NCBI RefSeq assembly: GCF_000423925.1
Contig: NZ_KE384108.1
Span: forward strand, 42,442-106,441
Direction of reading: 5' to 3'
Source of the DNA: Butyrivibrio sp. VCD2006
GTDB lineage: Bacteria > Bacillota > Clostridia > Lachnospirales > Lachnospiraceae
DNA: 64,000 nucleotides
Position numbers and translations under genes: made by a program. Each line of letters opens with the position of its first letter. The stretch's first letter is position 1. A model generated the notes under the pieces. It had not been told where the DNA came from, ran no database searches, and saw only the letters and a program-made list of their open reading frames with translations. This document shows positions 24,386-33,238 of the stretch, one piece after another.

Positions 24386-27300
24386 GTGAATAGTGTTATT
24401 GACCGATTATTAAATGGACAATTTGATAATATAGAAAGAACGCTCAGCTTCTCTTTGCCGCGTCTGGAGCTTAACATCAAGCCGGGCGAGGTTTTTGAAG
24501 GGAGCTTTACTATCTATGGACCTAAGGACAGAGCAGTGCAGGGATTAATCTCTACATCTGAGCTCCGTATGCAGGTTCTTACAGCTGATTTTTCCGGATA
24601 TGAATATGAAGTTGGATTCAGGTTTGATGGCACGGGCTTAAGCGCCGGTGATGTCATCAAGGGTGAGTTTGGCGTCATTTCAAATCAGGGCGAATATCAG
24701 CTTCCTTTTGTTGTGAACGTGGAGATAAGCCACGTAATGTCCAGTATGGGACCTATCCGCAACATGTTTCATTTCGTGAACCTTGCTAAAACCGATTGGG
24801 ATGAAGCAAGAAAGCTTTTTTATTCTGATGAATTCATAGATGTTTTTCAGGAAAGTGACAGTAGCTTTGAGAGTCTATACAGGGGACTTTCAGCTGTTCC
24901 TATGTCCGAAGCGAATATGGAGGAGTTTCTGATTGCAATTAAAAAGAAGCAGCCTGTCGCTTATATTCCTGACAGAACGGAGATAGTGATAGATAACCCC
25001 ACAGCTGTATCCGAGCATACAATAATGATAGCCAGGAACGGATGGGGATATACTCATCTTGAGGTGGAGTTTGACGGGAAATTCCTTGAGGCTGATTCCA
25101 TAGACCTTACAGATAGCGATTTTCTTGGGAACAACTGCTTCTTTAAGTTCAGGGTTGATGCAAGTAAGCTGCATGACGGTAATAACTTCGGTGCCATTAC
25201 TTTCAGGACACCCTACATCGAGGTGAAGATTCCGGTAACCGCCAAGGTTAACCTCGGCATAGAGCATCTCTCAACCATAGAGATGGAAAAGAAGAAGCTC
25301 ACCGTGGAGCTTGTGAAGCTGTATGAGAATTTCAGATGTAAGAAGATCGGATCAAGAGAGTGGCTTTCCGAGAGCGGACGTCTTGTGAACAGAATGAATG
25401 CAGTGGATGCAATGGATCCTGCGTTCAGACTTTATACAGCACAGTATCTGATCACAGCTTCAAGAGTATCTGAGGGCAAATGGATACTTGAGCAGATGAA
25501 GAATATTCTTGAAGAAGAGTATCCTGATGATGATACGCTTTATTGCTATTATCTCTATCTCACGACACTGGTTGAGAGAGATGAATACTCAACCAATGAA
25601 GTGTCTCGTATGATGGAAGGAATTTTCTCAAGAAATTCCGATAATTGGAGAATCGCATGGCTCCTACTTTTCATCTCGGAAGAATATGCCTCAAGCCCTA
25701 CCAGCAGATGGGTGCTTTTAGAGCAGCAATTCCAGGATGGATGCAGAAGTCCGATCATTTATATTGAAGCCATTAATCTTATGACAGAGTCACCTGTAAT
25801 GCTTTCCAAGATGGGTGAGTTCGAGCTTCAGACACTGAGATATGGCGTGAAAAAGGGAATACTTCAGCAGAATCTTGTGGATCACATTATTTATCTTGGT
25901 TCAAAAGAGCGATACTACAATGATAAGCTCGCTAAGATTCTGATGGCGTGCTATGAACTCAGGAAGGATAAGGAGAGCCTTGATGCAATCTGTTCACTTT
26001 TGATAAAAGGAAACAGAACAGATCCTGAAGCCTTTAACTGGTATGCCCTTGGTGTTGAGGAAGAACTGCATATCACAAGGCTTTATGAGTACTATATGGC
26101 ATCTATTTATCTCGATGAGGATGGAATGCTTCCATGCGAGATTTCAAAAATGGTGCTCATGTTCTTTTCATACCAGAGTGATCTCGACTATGAAAAGAAT
26201 GCAATCCTCTACAGATACCTTCATGAACACAGAGACGAGTATCCTGACCTCTATGATTCCTACAGACTTCAGATAGAGAAGTATCTGCTTGAACAGGTGG
26301 ATAAAGGAAGAATCAATAAGGATCTTGGATATTTATATAAAAATCTTTTGACCAGGCAGATGGTTGATGCCAGCAATTGCGACAAGGTTTTAAAGATTCT
26401 CTACAGCAATGAGATCAGAACAGATAACAAGCGCATGAACAGAGTAATAGTTGTTTATGACAAGCTTGAGCAGGAGGTGGAGTATCCACTTAATCAGGGA
26501 GTCGCATACGTGCCTCTTTACGGAAGTGATTACTCTGTATTCCTTGCCGATGCGGATGACAACAGATTTGCGGAAGGAATTCCTTTTGTGAATCAAAAGC
26601 TGATGCTTGTTGGACAGCTTGCTTCCTATGCGATTCCTTATATTCAGAAAGGGCAGGAGAGTGTTGAGCTGTTCCTTTGTGAGATAGAGAAAAACTCCTA
26701 CACGATCACTATGGAGAATGTGGGCAGATTCAGAGAGCTTGCAGGTGATCCTAAGATTCGTACAGTGTGCAGGAGGAATATCAGAGAGAGCCTTATAAGG
26801 TTCTACTATGAGAACAATTTTGAGCGTCAGCTTGCCGAGTACATGGACGAGGTTACCATGGAGGACCTTGGAACAGCTGATCGCAGCAGCATGTTTGAAC
26901 TCATGGTTATGTCCGGCAATTACGATATGGCATATAACCTTGTGAGAAGGTTTGGTACACATAAGCTTGATCCCAGAATAGTGATGCGACTTTTCGGAAG
27001 GCTTATGGACAATGATGCGCTGGAGAATACGGAGGAGAATGCCAAGATTGCGTGGTATGCGTTTTCTCATGCCAAATATGATGAGCAGCTTCTGACGTTC
27101 CTTGCAGAGAACTATTTCGGTACCGTCAAGGAGATGCGCGATCTTTGGAAAACCGCCAACAATCAGGGTATAGAGGTATTTGAGTTAACGAAGAGAATTC
27201 TTACACAGATACTTTATACGGGGGCACATATTGGTGATAAGATTGCACTTTTCAGAAGCTATGTTGAGAAGAGTGGCGGCGGAGATGAACTTGAGAGGGC

Positions 27301-27967
27301 TTTCCTTGCTAAGTCTGCCAATGATTATTTCGTCGATAACATGGTGACTGACAGCTACGTATTTGAGAGGATTGGAGTTCTTGCAAGAGAAGGCATAGAA
27401 CTTCTTGATGTATGCATGATGGCTTACCTCAGAAGCTTTACAGAAGCTAATCATGACCAGCTTAAGCCGGATTCCGATATAGTGAAGGAATTCCTTAAAA
27501 AGCTTCTCGCCAAGGATATTTATTTCGCATTCTTTATGCACTATCAGAATGAGCTTCCGGAGATGCAGCAGTTCTGTGACAAGTCGATAATCGAGTACAG
27601 AACGAATCCCGGAACAAAGTGCATCGTACACTATATTTCCAGCGAGGATGAGGATGAAGAGTACAAGACCATGCCGATGCAGGAGATGTACAGTGGCATT
27701 TATGATGCCTGGTTTATCCTCTTTTTCGGAGAACAGATTCAGTACTACATCACCGAGGAGGATTACAATGGCCGCGGTGAGAGACTGACGGAGAGCGGAA
27801 CCATCTCCAAGAGCGATATCGTTCAGGAGAGCATAAGCGGACGCTATTCTATTATCAACGACATTATGATAGGAAAGACGCTTCAGGATTACGACACTGT
27901 GGACAGACTTCTTTCGGAGTACTACAGGAAGCGGTTCTTAACCAGTAAATTATTCAGAACACTATAA
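24386..27967 (+). CDS. Very large DUF5717-like protein
   Basis: About 1,193 residues from GTG 24386. The frame also opens at TTG 24338, but that would leave only a 12-base leader and no ribosome site. No signal peptide or membrane segment is seen. The N-terminal 300 residues look like two beta-sandwich domains (LPRLELNIKPGEVFEGSFTI; VAYIPDRTEIVIDNPTAVSE). The remaining 850 or so look like an all-helical TPR-like solenoid. I recall this family as DUF5717 from Lachnospiraceae. It leads a four-gene operon with an actin-like protein, a TPR protein and a coiled-coil membrane protein, so a scaffold role is plausible. Function unknown. Confidence 0.75.
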   Translation: MNSVIDRLLNGQFDNIERTLSFSLPRLELNIKPGEVFEGSFTIYGPKDRAVQGLISTSELRMQVLTADFSGYEYEVGFRFDGTGLSAGDVIKGEFGVISNQGEYQLPFVVNVEISHVMSSMGPIRNMFHFVNLAKTDWDEARKLFYSDEFIDVFQESDSSFESLYRGLSAVPMSEANMEEFLIAIKKKQPVAYIPDRTEIVIDNPTAVSEHTIMIARNGWGYTHLEVEFDGKFLEADSIDLTDSDFLGNNCFFKFRVDASKLHDGNNFGAITFRTPYIEVKIPVTAKVNLGIEHLSTIEMEKKKLTVELVKLYENFRCKKIGSREWLSESGRLVNRMNAVDAMDPAFRLYTAQYLITASRVSEGKWILEQMKNILEEEYPDDDTLYCYYLYLTTLVERDEYSTNEVSRMMEGIFSRNSDNWRIAWLLLFISEEYASSPTSRWVLLEQQFQDGCRSPIIYIEAINLMTESPVMLSKMGEFELQTLRYGVKKGILQQNLVDHIIYLGSKERYYNDKLAKILMACYELRKDKESLDAICSLLIKGNRTDPEAFNWYALGVEEELHITRLYEYYMASIYLDEDGMLPCEISKMVLMFFSYQSDLDYEKNAILYRYLHEHRDEYPDLYDSYRLQIEKYLLEQVDKGRINKDLGYLYKNLLTRQMVDASNCDKVLKILYSNEIRTDNKRMNRVIVVYDKLEQEVEYPLNQGVAYVPLYGSDYSVFLADADDNRFAEGIPFVNQKLMLVGQLASYAIPYIQKGQESVELFLCEIEKNSYTITMENVGRFRELAGDPKIRTVCRRNIRESLIRFYYENNFERQLAEYMDEVTMEDLGTADRSSMFELMVMSGNYDMAYNLVRRFGTHKLDPRIVMRLFGRLMDNDALENTEENAKIAWYAFSHAKYDEQLLTFLAENYFGTVKEMRDLWKTANNQGIEVFELTKRILTQILYTGAHIGDKIALFRSYVEKSGGGDELERAFLAKSANDYFVDNMVTDSYVFERIGVLAREGIELLDVCMMAYLRSFTEANHDQLKPDSDIVKEFLKKLLAKDIYFAFFMHYQNELPEMQQFCDKSIIEYRTNPGTKCIVHYISSEDEDEEYKTMPMQEMYSGIYDAWFILFFGEQIQYYITEEDYNGRGERLTESGTISKSDIVQESISGRYSIINDIMIGKTLQDYDTVDRLLSEYYRKRFLTSKLFRTL

Positions 27968-27972
27968 TATAG

Positions 27973-28065
27973 CCTTCCCCTTTTTAGGAAGGTACCAGTG
28001 TGAGTTTAGAAAATATAAGCCTTCCCCTTTTAGGAAGGTAGCAGTGTGAGTTTAGAAAATATAAG
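27973..28065. repeat. Two tandem partial copies of the dispersed element
   Basis: The left hairpin half (CCTTCCCC...GGAAGG plus a GTGTGAGTTTAGAAAA spacer) occurs at 27973 and 28020, with a 46-47-bp period, immediately before full copy C. This shows that the element's first half can expand in tandem. Confidence 0.85.
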
Positions 28066-28113
28066 CCTTCCCCCTTTTAGGGGGAAGGTGTCAGCGAAGC
28101 TGACGGATGAGGG
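28066..28113 (+). repeat. Dispersed two-hairpin element, copy C
   Basis: CCTTCCCCC...GGGGGAAGG, the small stem GTCAGC-gaa-GCTGAC and the tail GGATGAGGG. It ends four bases before the ATG of the DUF5716-like gene, so GAGGG in its tail is the only ribosome site available. Confidence 0.88.
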
Positions 28114-28117
28114 TTAA

Positions 28118-29425
28118 ATGCAATTTTTCAGAGAATCAAAAAACGCAAGAAGATATGTACTGGGCTACGATCTGGGAGAGGATGTCTCGCAGATCAGTTT
28201 TCTTGCATCTGATTCTGATCTTCCTGAGACACTTTCAACTCTTGCCGGAGCTGAGGCATACAACATACCTACAGTCCTTTGCAAGCGTAAGGATGTTAAC
28301 CAGTGGTTTTACGGTAAGGAAGCTGTTGCCAAGATAGAGGCTGAAGAAGGCATAAGGGTTGACGGACTTATCGAAAGAGCGAGAACGGGAAAACGTGTAA
28401 ATATTGACGGAACAGGCTATGATCCTGTTTCGCTTCTCACTTTGTTTGTAAAAAGAACACTGTCACTTCTTTCCATGGAGCTTTCCATGGACATGGTTGA
28501 TGCCATAGCTTTTACCACCAGAACGATGGACAGCAGAATGATAGAGGTTTTATCTGAGGTTACCGGGGCACTGTCACTTCCTATTAAAAATATCTTCTAT
28601 CAGAGCTATGAGGACAGCCTTTATCATTACATGCTCTATCAGCCGGATGAGCTTCTTTCTCATGCGGTTATTGCATGTGATTACAGCTTTGGAGATATGA
28701 CAGTATATGACATGAAGCTCAATCACAGGACCAGGCCTGTTGTCGTAACAATAGATAAAAAGACCTATGGCGGCATGGTTCTGTCACAGGGTAAGTTTTC
28801 CGAGAATTCCAAGGAGCGTGCTGAGCAGGTTTCAAGACTGGATGAGAGATTTCTGGAATTTTCCGAAAAAACCATGGAGGGCAGAATTGTCAGCTCGGTT
28901 TTCCTTTTAGGAGATGGCTTCAGAGATCAGTGGATGCAGAAATCACTGGAATTTCTCTGCAGGACAAGACGCGTATTTCAGGGTAACAATCTTTTCAGCA
29001 AGGGTGCCAGCATCGCGGCAAGGGAAAAGGTTGGTCCCAGTGAGCGCATGAGTAGATATGTTCTTCTTGATGGAGGAAAGCTCAAGGCTAATCTTGGACT
29101 TATGGTAAAGAAGCAGGGTAAGGAGGTTTATCATGCTCTGCTTGATGCCGGTGAAAACTGGTATGACGTATCATGTGGTTTTGACCTTATTTTAGAGGAT
29201 GAGAATCAGGTAGATGTGATAATTACACCTCTTACCGGAGGCGAAAGGTACGTGCACACAATAGAACTTAAGGACCTTCCGGAGCGCCCTCCCAGAACTA
29301 CAAGACTTCGTCTTAAGGCTGCCATGAGGGCTGCCGACAAGGTTAATGTACATATAGAAGACATGGGATTCGGAGAACTCTTTGAGAACTCCGGTCTGTC
29401 ATGGGATGAGGAGATTTCGGTATGA
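28118..29425 (+). CDS. DUF5716-like, degenerate actin/Hsp70-fold protein
   Basis: A protein of 435 residues. The N-terminus YVLGYDLGEDVSQISFL looks like the phosphate-1 loop (DxG) of the actin/Hsp70/sugar-kinase fold. VIACDYSFGDMTVYDM (Asp near residue 188) looks like phosphate-2, and VFLLGDGFRDQWM (near 264) like the adenosine loop. The C-terminal part resembles a beta-rich substrate domain. I recall the name DUF5716 for this family. Whether it binds ATP is uncertain because the loops are irregular. The gene lies between the solenoid giant and a TPR protein and overlaps the next gene by four bases. Confidence 0.7.
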   Translation: MQFFRESKNARRYVLGYDLGEDVSQISFLASDSDLPETLSTLAGAEAYNIPTVLCKRKDVNQWFYGKEAVAKIEAEEGIRVDGLIERARTGKRVNIDGTGYDPVSLLTLFVKRTLSLLSMELSMDMVDAIAFTTRTMDSRMIEVLSEVTGALSLPIKNIFYQSYEDSLYHYMLYQPDELLSHAVIACDYSFGDMTVYDMKLNHRTRPVVVTIDKKTYGGMVLSQGKFSENSKERAEQVSRLDERFLEFSEKTMEGRIVSSVFLLGDGFRDQWMQKSLEFLCRTRRVFQGNNLFSKGASIAAREKVGPSERMSRYVLLDGGKLKANLGLMVKKQGKEVYHALLDAGENWYDVSCGFDLILEDENQVDVIITPLTGGERYVHTIELKDLPERPPRTTRLRLKAAMRAADKVNVHIEDMGFGELFENSGLSWDEEISV

Positions 29426-30252
29426 GCGGACTTATACTTTGTACCGGAAGGTACGCCTTAAAACCATATTATCTGGAAAAGCTTGGCAGACGAATCTATT
29501 CAATCGAGGAGCTTTGCTACTGCATTACACAGAATGCATTTCTTATCGACACAGATTTCTTTGATATTGCTCTTGTTGACTGGATCGGGAATGAGCTTGG
29601 ACTTGAAAAACTCTCTGATGAGCTAAGGACCATGATAGTACATAAATGCTCTGCCGTTTCACTCTCGAGCATGATACTTGAGTATGTCGGTTATTCCTCT
29701 AAGGAAGAGATGGATAGCACGGAAGAGACTTTAAGAAACAACGCCGATATGGATATTTACGAAAAGCGAATGTCCAGGGCAGAGTTTTTGATGAAGCAGG
29801 GGCACATAAGTCAGGCATTTGGTGAGTTTGATTATCTCATTAAGCACATGCCGGAGATGGATAAAAATGTCCGGGCTCAGATAGAGCATTATCAGGGTGT
29901 TCTGTACGCGCACCTTTTCATGTATGATATGGCTGCGGAATTTTTCAAAAAGGCCTGGGATGACGGAGGTGCTGAGGAGTCTTACTTAGGATACCTGGCA
30001 GCCAAGCGAATGATGATGAGCGAGAAGGAATATGTTGCTTTTGTCGGTTCTCACAAGGAGGCACATAATCTTTCACTAAAGCTTGAGCAGCGAATGGAGG
30101 AAGCAAGCGAGCTGTACGATGCCAGCAGTGCCAATATTAAGCTGAGAAGCCTTGAACTGTACCGCTCAGGGGCTAAGATGAGCGAGTACTATGAAGAGGT
30201 GGAGCGAATTACGAAGGATATGAAAGAAGAATATCGGGGATTAGTTGAGTAA
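29422..30252 (+). CDS. Uncharacterised TPR-like protein of the DUF5717 operon
   Basis: A protein of 276 residues, soluble, no signal peptide. The first 100 residues (LILCTGRYALKPYYLEKLGRRIYSIEELCYCI) are specific to the family. Residues about 120-220 look like two or three TPR helices (AEFLMKQGHISQAFGEFDYLIKHMP; QGVLYAHLFMYDMAAEFFKKAW). A charged coiled-coil end follows. ATGA overlap with the previous gene and TAATG overlap with the next show tight coupling. It is probably an adaptor within one complex. Confidence 0.7.
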   Translation: MSGLILCTGRYALKPYYLEKLGRRIYSIEELCYCITQNAFLIDTDFFDIALVDWIGNELGLEKLSDELRTMIVHKCSAVSLSSMILEYVGYSSKEEMDSTEETLRNNADMDIYEKRMSRAEFLMKQGHISQAFGEFDYLIKHMPEMDKNVRAQIEHYQGVLYAHLFMYDMAAEFFKKAWDDGGAEESYLGYLAAKRMMMSEKEYVAFVGSHKEAHNLSLKLEQRMEEASELYDASSANIKLRSLELYRSGAKMSEYYEEVERITKDMKEEYRGLVE

Positions 30253-31448
30253 TGGGGCTTTTTGATCTTTTCAGAAAAAAAGATACATATCGCGAGGAAC
30301 GTTTTCAGCAGAATGAGCTTGAGAACTGGAACGATATCGTTTATACAAGAAAAAACATCGATATGGATGATCCTGCCCAGAGAAGGGAGTATGTTGAAAA
30401 CTGCCTTCAGCAGATGGCCGAGGCCAGCAGGGAAATGGATTCGCTCCAGTTCGAGTATCGTGTTGTGACGTCACACCTTAGGGATATTGAAGAAATTGAT
30501 AATCTTCCACCTGAGAACAGATCGGAAGTAACTCAGTGTGCACAGCGCCTGATCGATTCTGAAGAGCAGCAGAAGCACTTTAACAAACGTAAAAATCGTA
30601 TGAACGATCAGGAATTCGAGAAGATGGAACGTCTTCAGAGCACCATTAAGAAGGGAATTGAATCACTTCAGAGCGCTGAGGACCACCAAAAGAAGGTTAA
30701 AAATGACCTTCGAAGACTGGATTCCGAAAGACAGGCCTATGATTTCAGGCGTGCTGAAATTGAGATTTCCATTGATAATATGCAGAAACTGATGATAGTG
30801 GTTGCAGTTGTGCTGGGAGTTATAACGGTTGCACTTGCTGTGCTTTCACTTGCATTTAAGCTGGATGTGACCTATGGCTATATGATCGCCATAACGATTG
30901 CGGCGCTGTCATTTTTGTTACTTAATCAGAAAATTCATGAGGCCAGAAGAGAAAAGAAAAGGGTGCTTAATTCCATCGCCCGTATTATTCAGCTTCAGAA
31001 CACGGTTAAGATCCGTTATGTCAATAATAAGAATCTTATAGATTATGAGTGCCTTAAGTACGGAGTAAACAATTCAAGAGAACTTGAGCTTTTATACAAC
31101 AGATATCAGATGGAAAAGAACGAGCGCGAAAGGTACGCCATCGCTTCAAAGCAGTTTGATACTAATCAGAAGGCTCTTGTATTCACCCTTAGAAAATACA
31201 GGATAAAGGATCCTGAGATCTGGCTCCATCAGGCAGAGGCGCTTGTAAATCACAACGAAGAGGTTGAGATACGTCATGAGCTCGTAAGTCAGAGGCAGCA
31301 GCTTCGCAAACAGATGGACTATAACCGCGATGTAGTTGCAGGCAATGCCAAGAACGAGATCGAGGAGCTTGTTAGACAGTACCCCGTTTACCGCCAGGAA
31401 ATACTTGAGATGGTGGACAGGTTCGAGCAGAGATATCCAGGGGCATAG
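30252..31448 (+). CDS. Coiled-coil membrane protein of the DUF5717 operon
   Basis: A protein of 398 residues. An N-terminal coiled coil (about 30-170) leads into two membrane segments (about 178-200 LMIVVAVVLGVITVALAVLS, and about 208-225), then a second long coiled coil to the end. Both coiled coils probably face the cytoplasm. It could anchor the operon's soluble partners (solenoid, actin-like and TPR proteins) to the membrane. It starts on the last base of the preceding stop codon. I recognise no named family. Confidence 0.7.
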   Translation: MGLFDLFRKKDTYREERFQQNELENWNDIVYTRKNIDMDDPAQRREYVENCLQQMAEASREMDSLQFEYRVVTSHLRDIEEIDNLPPENRSEVTQCAQRLIDSEEQQKHFNKRKNRMNDQEFEKMERLQSTIKKGIESLQSAEDHQKKVKNDLRRLDSERQAYDFRRAEIEISIDNMQKLMIVVAVVLGVITVALAVLSLAFKLDVTYGYMIAITIAALSFLLLNQKIHEARREKKRVLNSIARIIQLQNTVKIRYVNNKNLIDYECLKYGVNNSRELELLYNRYQMEKNERERYAIASKQFDTNQKALVFTLRKYRIKDPEIWLHQAEALVNHNEEVEIRHELVSQRQQLRKQMDYNRDVVAGNAKNEIEELVRQYPVYRQEILEMVDRFEQRYPGA

Positions 31449-31507
31449 GTTAACATATAATACATAAAAAATCTTATGCAATTTATTTATTTTGTGAAAA
31501 ACATTTA

Positions 31508-31537
31508 TTGCACGAGAGCGTATTCTAATGGTACTAT
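31508..31537 (+). promoter_or_regulatory. purF promoter
   Basis: TTGCAC (31508-31513) and TACTAT (31532-31537), 18 bases apart, lie 40 bases before purF. The leader is too short for a purine riboswitch. Confidence 0.55.
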
Positions 31538-31576
31538 AGGTCTTGTTTTAGAAACTAAGACTTATAGGTATGAAAA

Positions 31577-33016
31577 ATGAGCAATTATTTTTGTAATGAA
31601 ACCGACAAAATAGGTGAAGAATGCGGCGTCTTCGGAATCTACGATTTTGATGGCGGTGATGTCGCACCTACAATTTATTACGGGCTATTGTCCCTTCAAC
31701 ACAGAGGACAGGAGAGCTGCGGTATAGCTGTCAGCGAAACAAATGGTCCGAAAGGAAAAGTAACGAGTCATAAGGACATGGGACTGGTTAATGAAGCGTT
31801 TGACCATGAGATTCTTTCAGGAATGCATGGTGACATCGGTGTTGGGCATGTGAGATATTCCACAGCCGGCAGCAGCACCAGAGAAAACGCTCAGCCCCTT
31901 GTCCTTAATTACGTTAAGGGGACACTTGCCATGGCCCACAACGGTAACCTCGTAAATGCGCCACAGCTTCGTGAGGAGCTCGCATATACAGGAGCGATTT
32001 TCCAAACCACGATTGACTCTGAGGTTATTGCCTATCACATAGCAAGGGAGAGACTCAACACTCCTAATGTTGAAGGCGCTGTGGCTAATGCCATGAAAAA
32101 GATCAAGGGAGCTTATTCACTTGTAATTATGTCTCCCAGGAAGCTTATAGGTGCAAGGGATCCCAATGGTTTCAGACCACTTGTAATCGGTAAGCGAGAT
32201 AATGCATATATTCTTGCTTCCGAGACCTGCGCCCTTGATACTATAGGAGCAGAGTTTATCAGAAATGTGGAGCCCGGTGAGATAGTTACCATTTCTCCTG
32301 AAAAGGGAATTGAGTCCAACATGCAGATGGCCAGCAGCGTGAAGCATGGACATTGCATCTTCGAATACATTTACTTTGCAAGACCTGATAGTATTCTGGA
32401 TGGCGTAAGCGTATATGAATCCAGAATTAAGGCAGGACGCTTTCTTGCAAAGGATTCACCGGTGGAAGCCGATGTGGTAGTAGGCGTTCCGGAATCAGGA
32501 AACGTTGCAGCTCTTGGCTACTCTATGGAGTCCGGAATTCCTTACGGACAGGCCTTTGTGAAAAACCAGTACATCGGCAGAACCTTCATCAAACCCGGAC
32601 AGAAGAGCCGCGAGAGTAGCGTTCAGGTTAAGCTTAATGCTCTGAAAAATGCGGTTGATGGTAAGCGTGTTATCATGATAGATGATTCAATCGTTCGCGG
32701 AACCACCTCTGACAGAATAGTAAGAATGCTTAGAGATGCCGGTGCTACAGAAGTTCACATGAGAGTATCATCTCCGCCGTTCTTATGGCCCTGCTATTTT
32801 GGAACGGATGTACCCGCCAGAGAACAGCTTATCGCCTATAATAGAAGTATTGATGAGATATGCAAGATAATAGGTGCTGATTCTCTTGGATATCTGAGAG
32901 AAGAGAGACTTAGCGAAATAGTTGATAATAAATTTGAAATCTGTAAGGGATGCTTTACAGGTGATTACCCCGTAGCTCCGCCGGATGAGGACATCCGAGG
33001 AGAATTTGAAGCATAA
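31577..33016 (+). CDS. purF: Amidophosphoribosyltransferase
   Basis: A protein of 479 residues catalysing the first committed step of purine synthesis (PRPP + glutamine to phosphoribosylamine). A propeptide of about 14 residues precedes the catalytic Cys in EECGVFGIYDF. The N-terminal glutaminase (HRGQESCGIAV, GHVRYSTAGSS, AHNGNLVN) is followed by a phosphoribosyltransferase domain with the PRPP loop VIMIDDSIVRGTTS. Cysteines in HGHCIFEY, PCYFGTD and CKGC match the four [4Fe-4S] ligands of the oxygen-sensitive B. subtilis type. The ribosome site is weak. purB follows. Confidence 0.96.
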   Translation: MSNYFCNETDKIGEECGVFGIYDFDGGDVAPTIYYGLLSLQHRGQESCGIAVSETNGPKGKVTSHKDMGLVNEAFDHEILSGMHGDIGVGHVRYSTAGSSTRENAQPLVLNYVKGTLAMAHNGNLVNAPQLREELAYTGAIFQTTIDSEVIAYHIARERLNTPNVEGAVANAMKKIKGAYSLVIMSPRKLIGARDPNGFRPLVIGKRDNAYILASETCALDTIGAEFIRNVEPGEIVTISPEKGIESNMQMASSVKHGHCIFEYIYFARPDSILDGVSVYESRIKAGRFLAKDSPVEADVVVGVPESGNVAALGYSMESGIPYGQAFVKNQYIGRTFIKPGQKSRESSVQVKLNALKNAVDGKRVIMIDDSIVRGTTSDRIVRMLRDAGATEVHMRVSSPPFLWPCYFGTDVPAREQLIAYNRSIDEICKIIGADSLGYLREERLSEIVDNKFEICKGCFTGDYPVAPPDEDIRGEFEA

Positions 33017-33027
33017 GAGAAAAAACC

Positions 33028-33176
33028 ACTTTCATAGCAGAAAGTTTAATGAAAAAAAGAACATGCCTACTAAGCAAGAAGGTGCAGTGAATAAAAAATA
33101 TGCCTTCTAAACAGAAGGTGTAGTGAAGAAAAAACATGCCTTCTAAACAGAAGGTGCAGTGAAGAATAAACTCATG
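33028..33176. repeat. Four degenerate 37-bp repeats before element D
   Basis: Units like ATGCCTTCTAAACAGAAGG, then TGCAGTGAAGAAAAAA, lie at about 33028 (weak), 33065, 33102 and 33138, 36-38 bp apart. Each keeps a CCTTC...GAAGG hairpin like the first half of the full element that follows. Confidence 0.8.
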
Positions 33177-33222
33177 CCTTCCCCTTGGGGGGAAGGTGTC
33201 AGCGAAGCTGACGGATGAGGGG
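33177..33222 (+). repeat. Dispersed two-hairpin element, copy D
   Basis: CCTTCCCC...GGGGAAGG, the small stem GTCAGC-gaa-GCTGAC and the tail GGATGAGGGG. It ends 16 bases before the purB start, next to purB's own AAGGAGG. Confidence 0.88.
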
Positions 33223-33238
33223 TCAAAAAGGAGGAAAT

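Noticed and set aside
26390..27070. 226-codon minus-strand frame
   Set aside because: Antisense shadow of the DUF5717-like gene without a ribosome site.
31449..31576. Purine riboswitch before purF
   Set aside because: A promoter lies only 40 bases before the start, leaving no room for an aptamer; no conserved aptamer core was seen.
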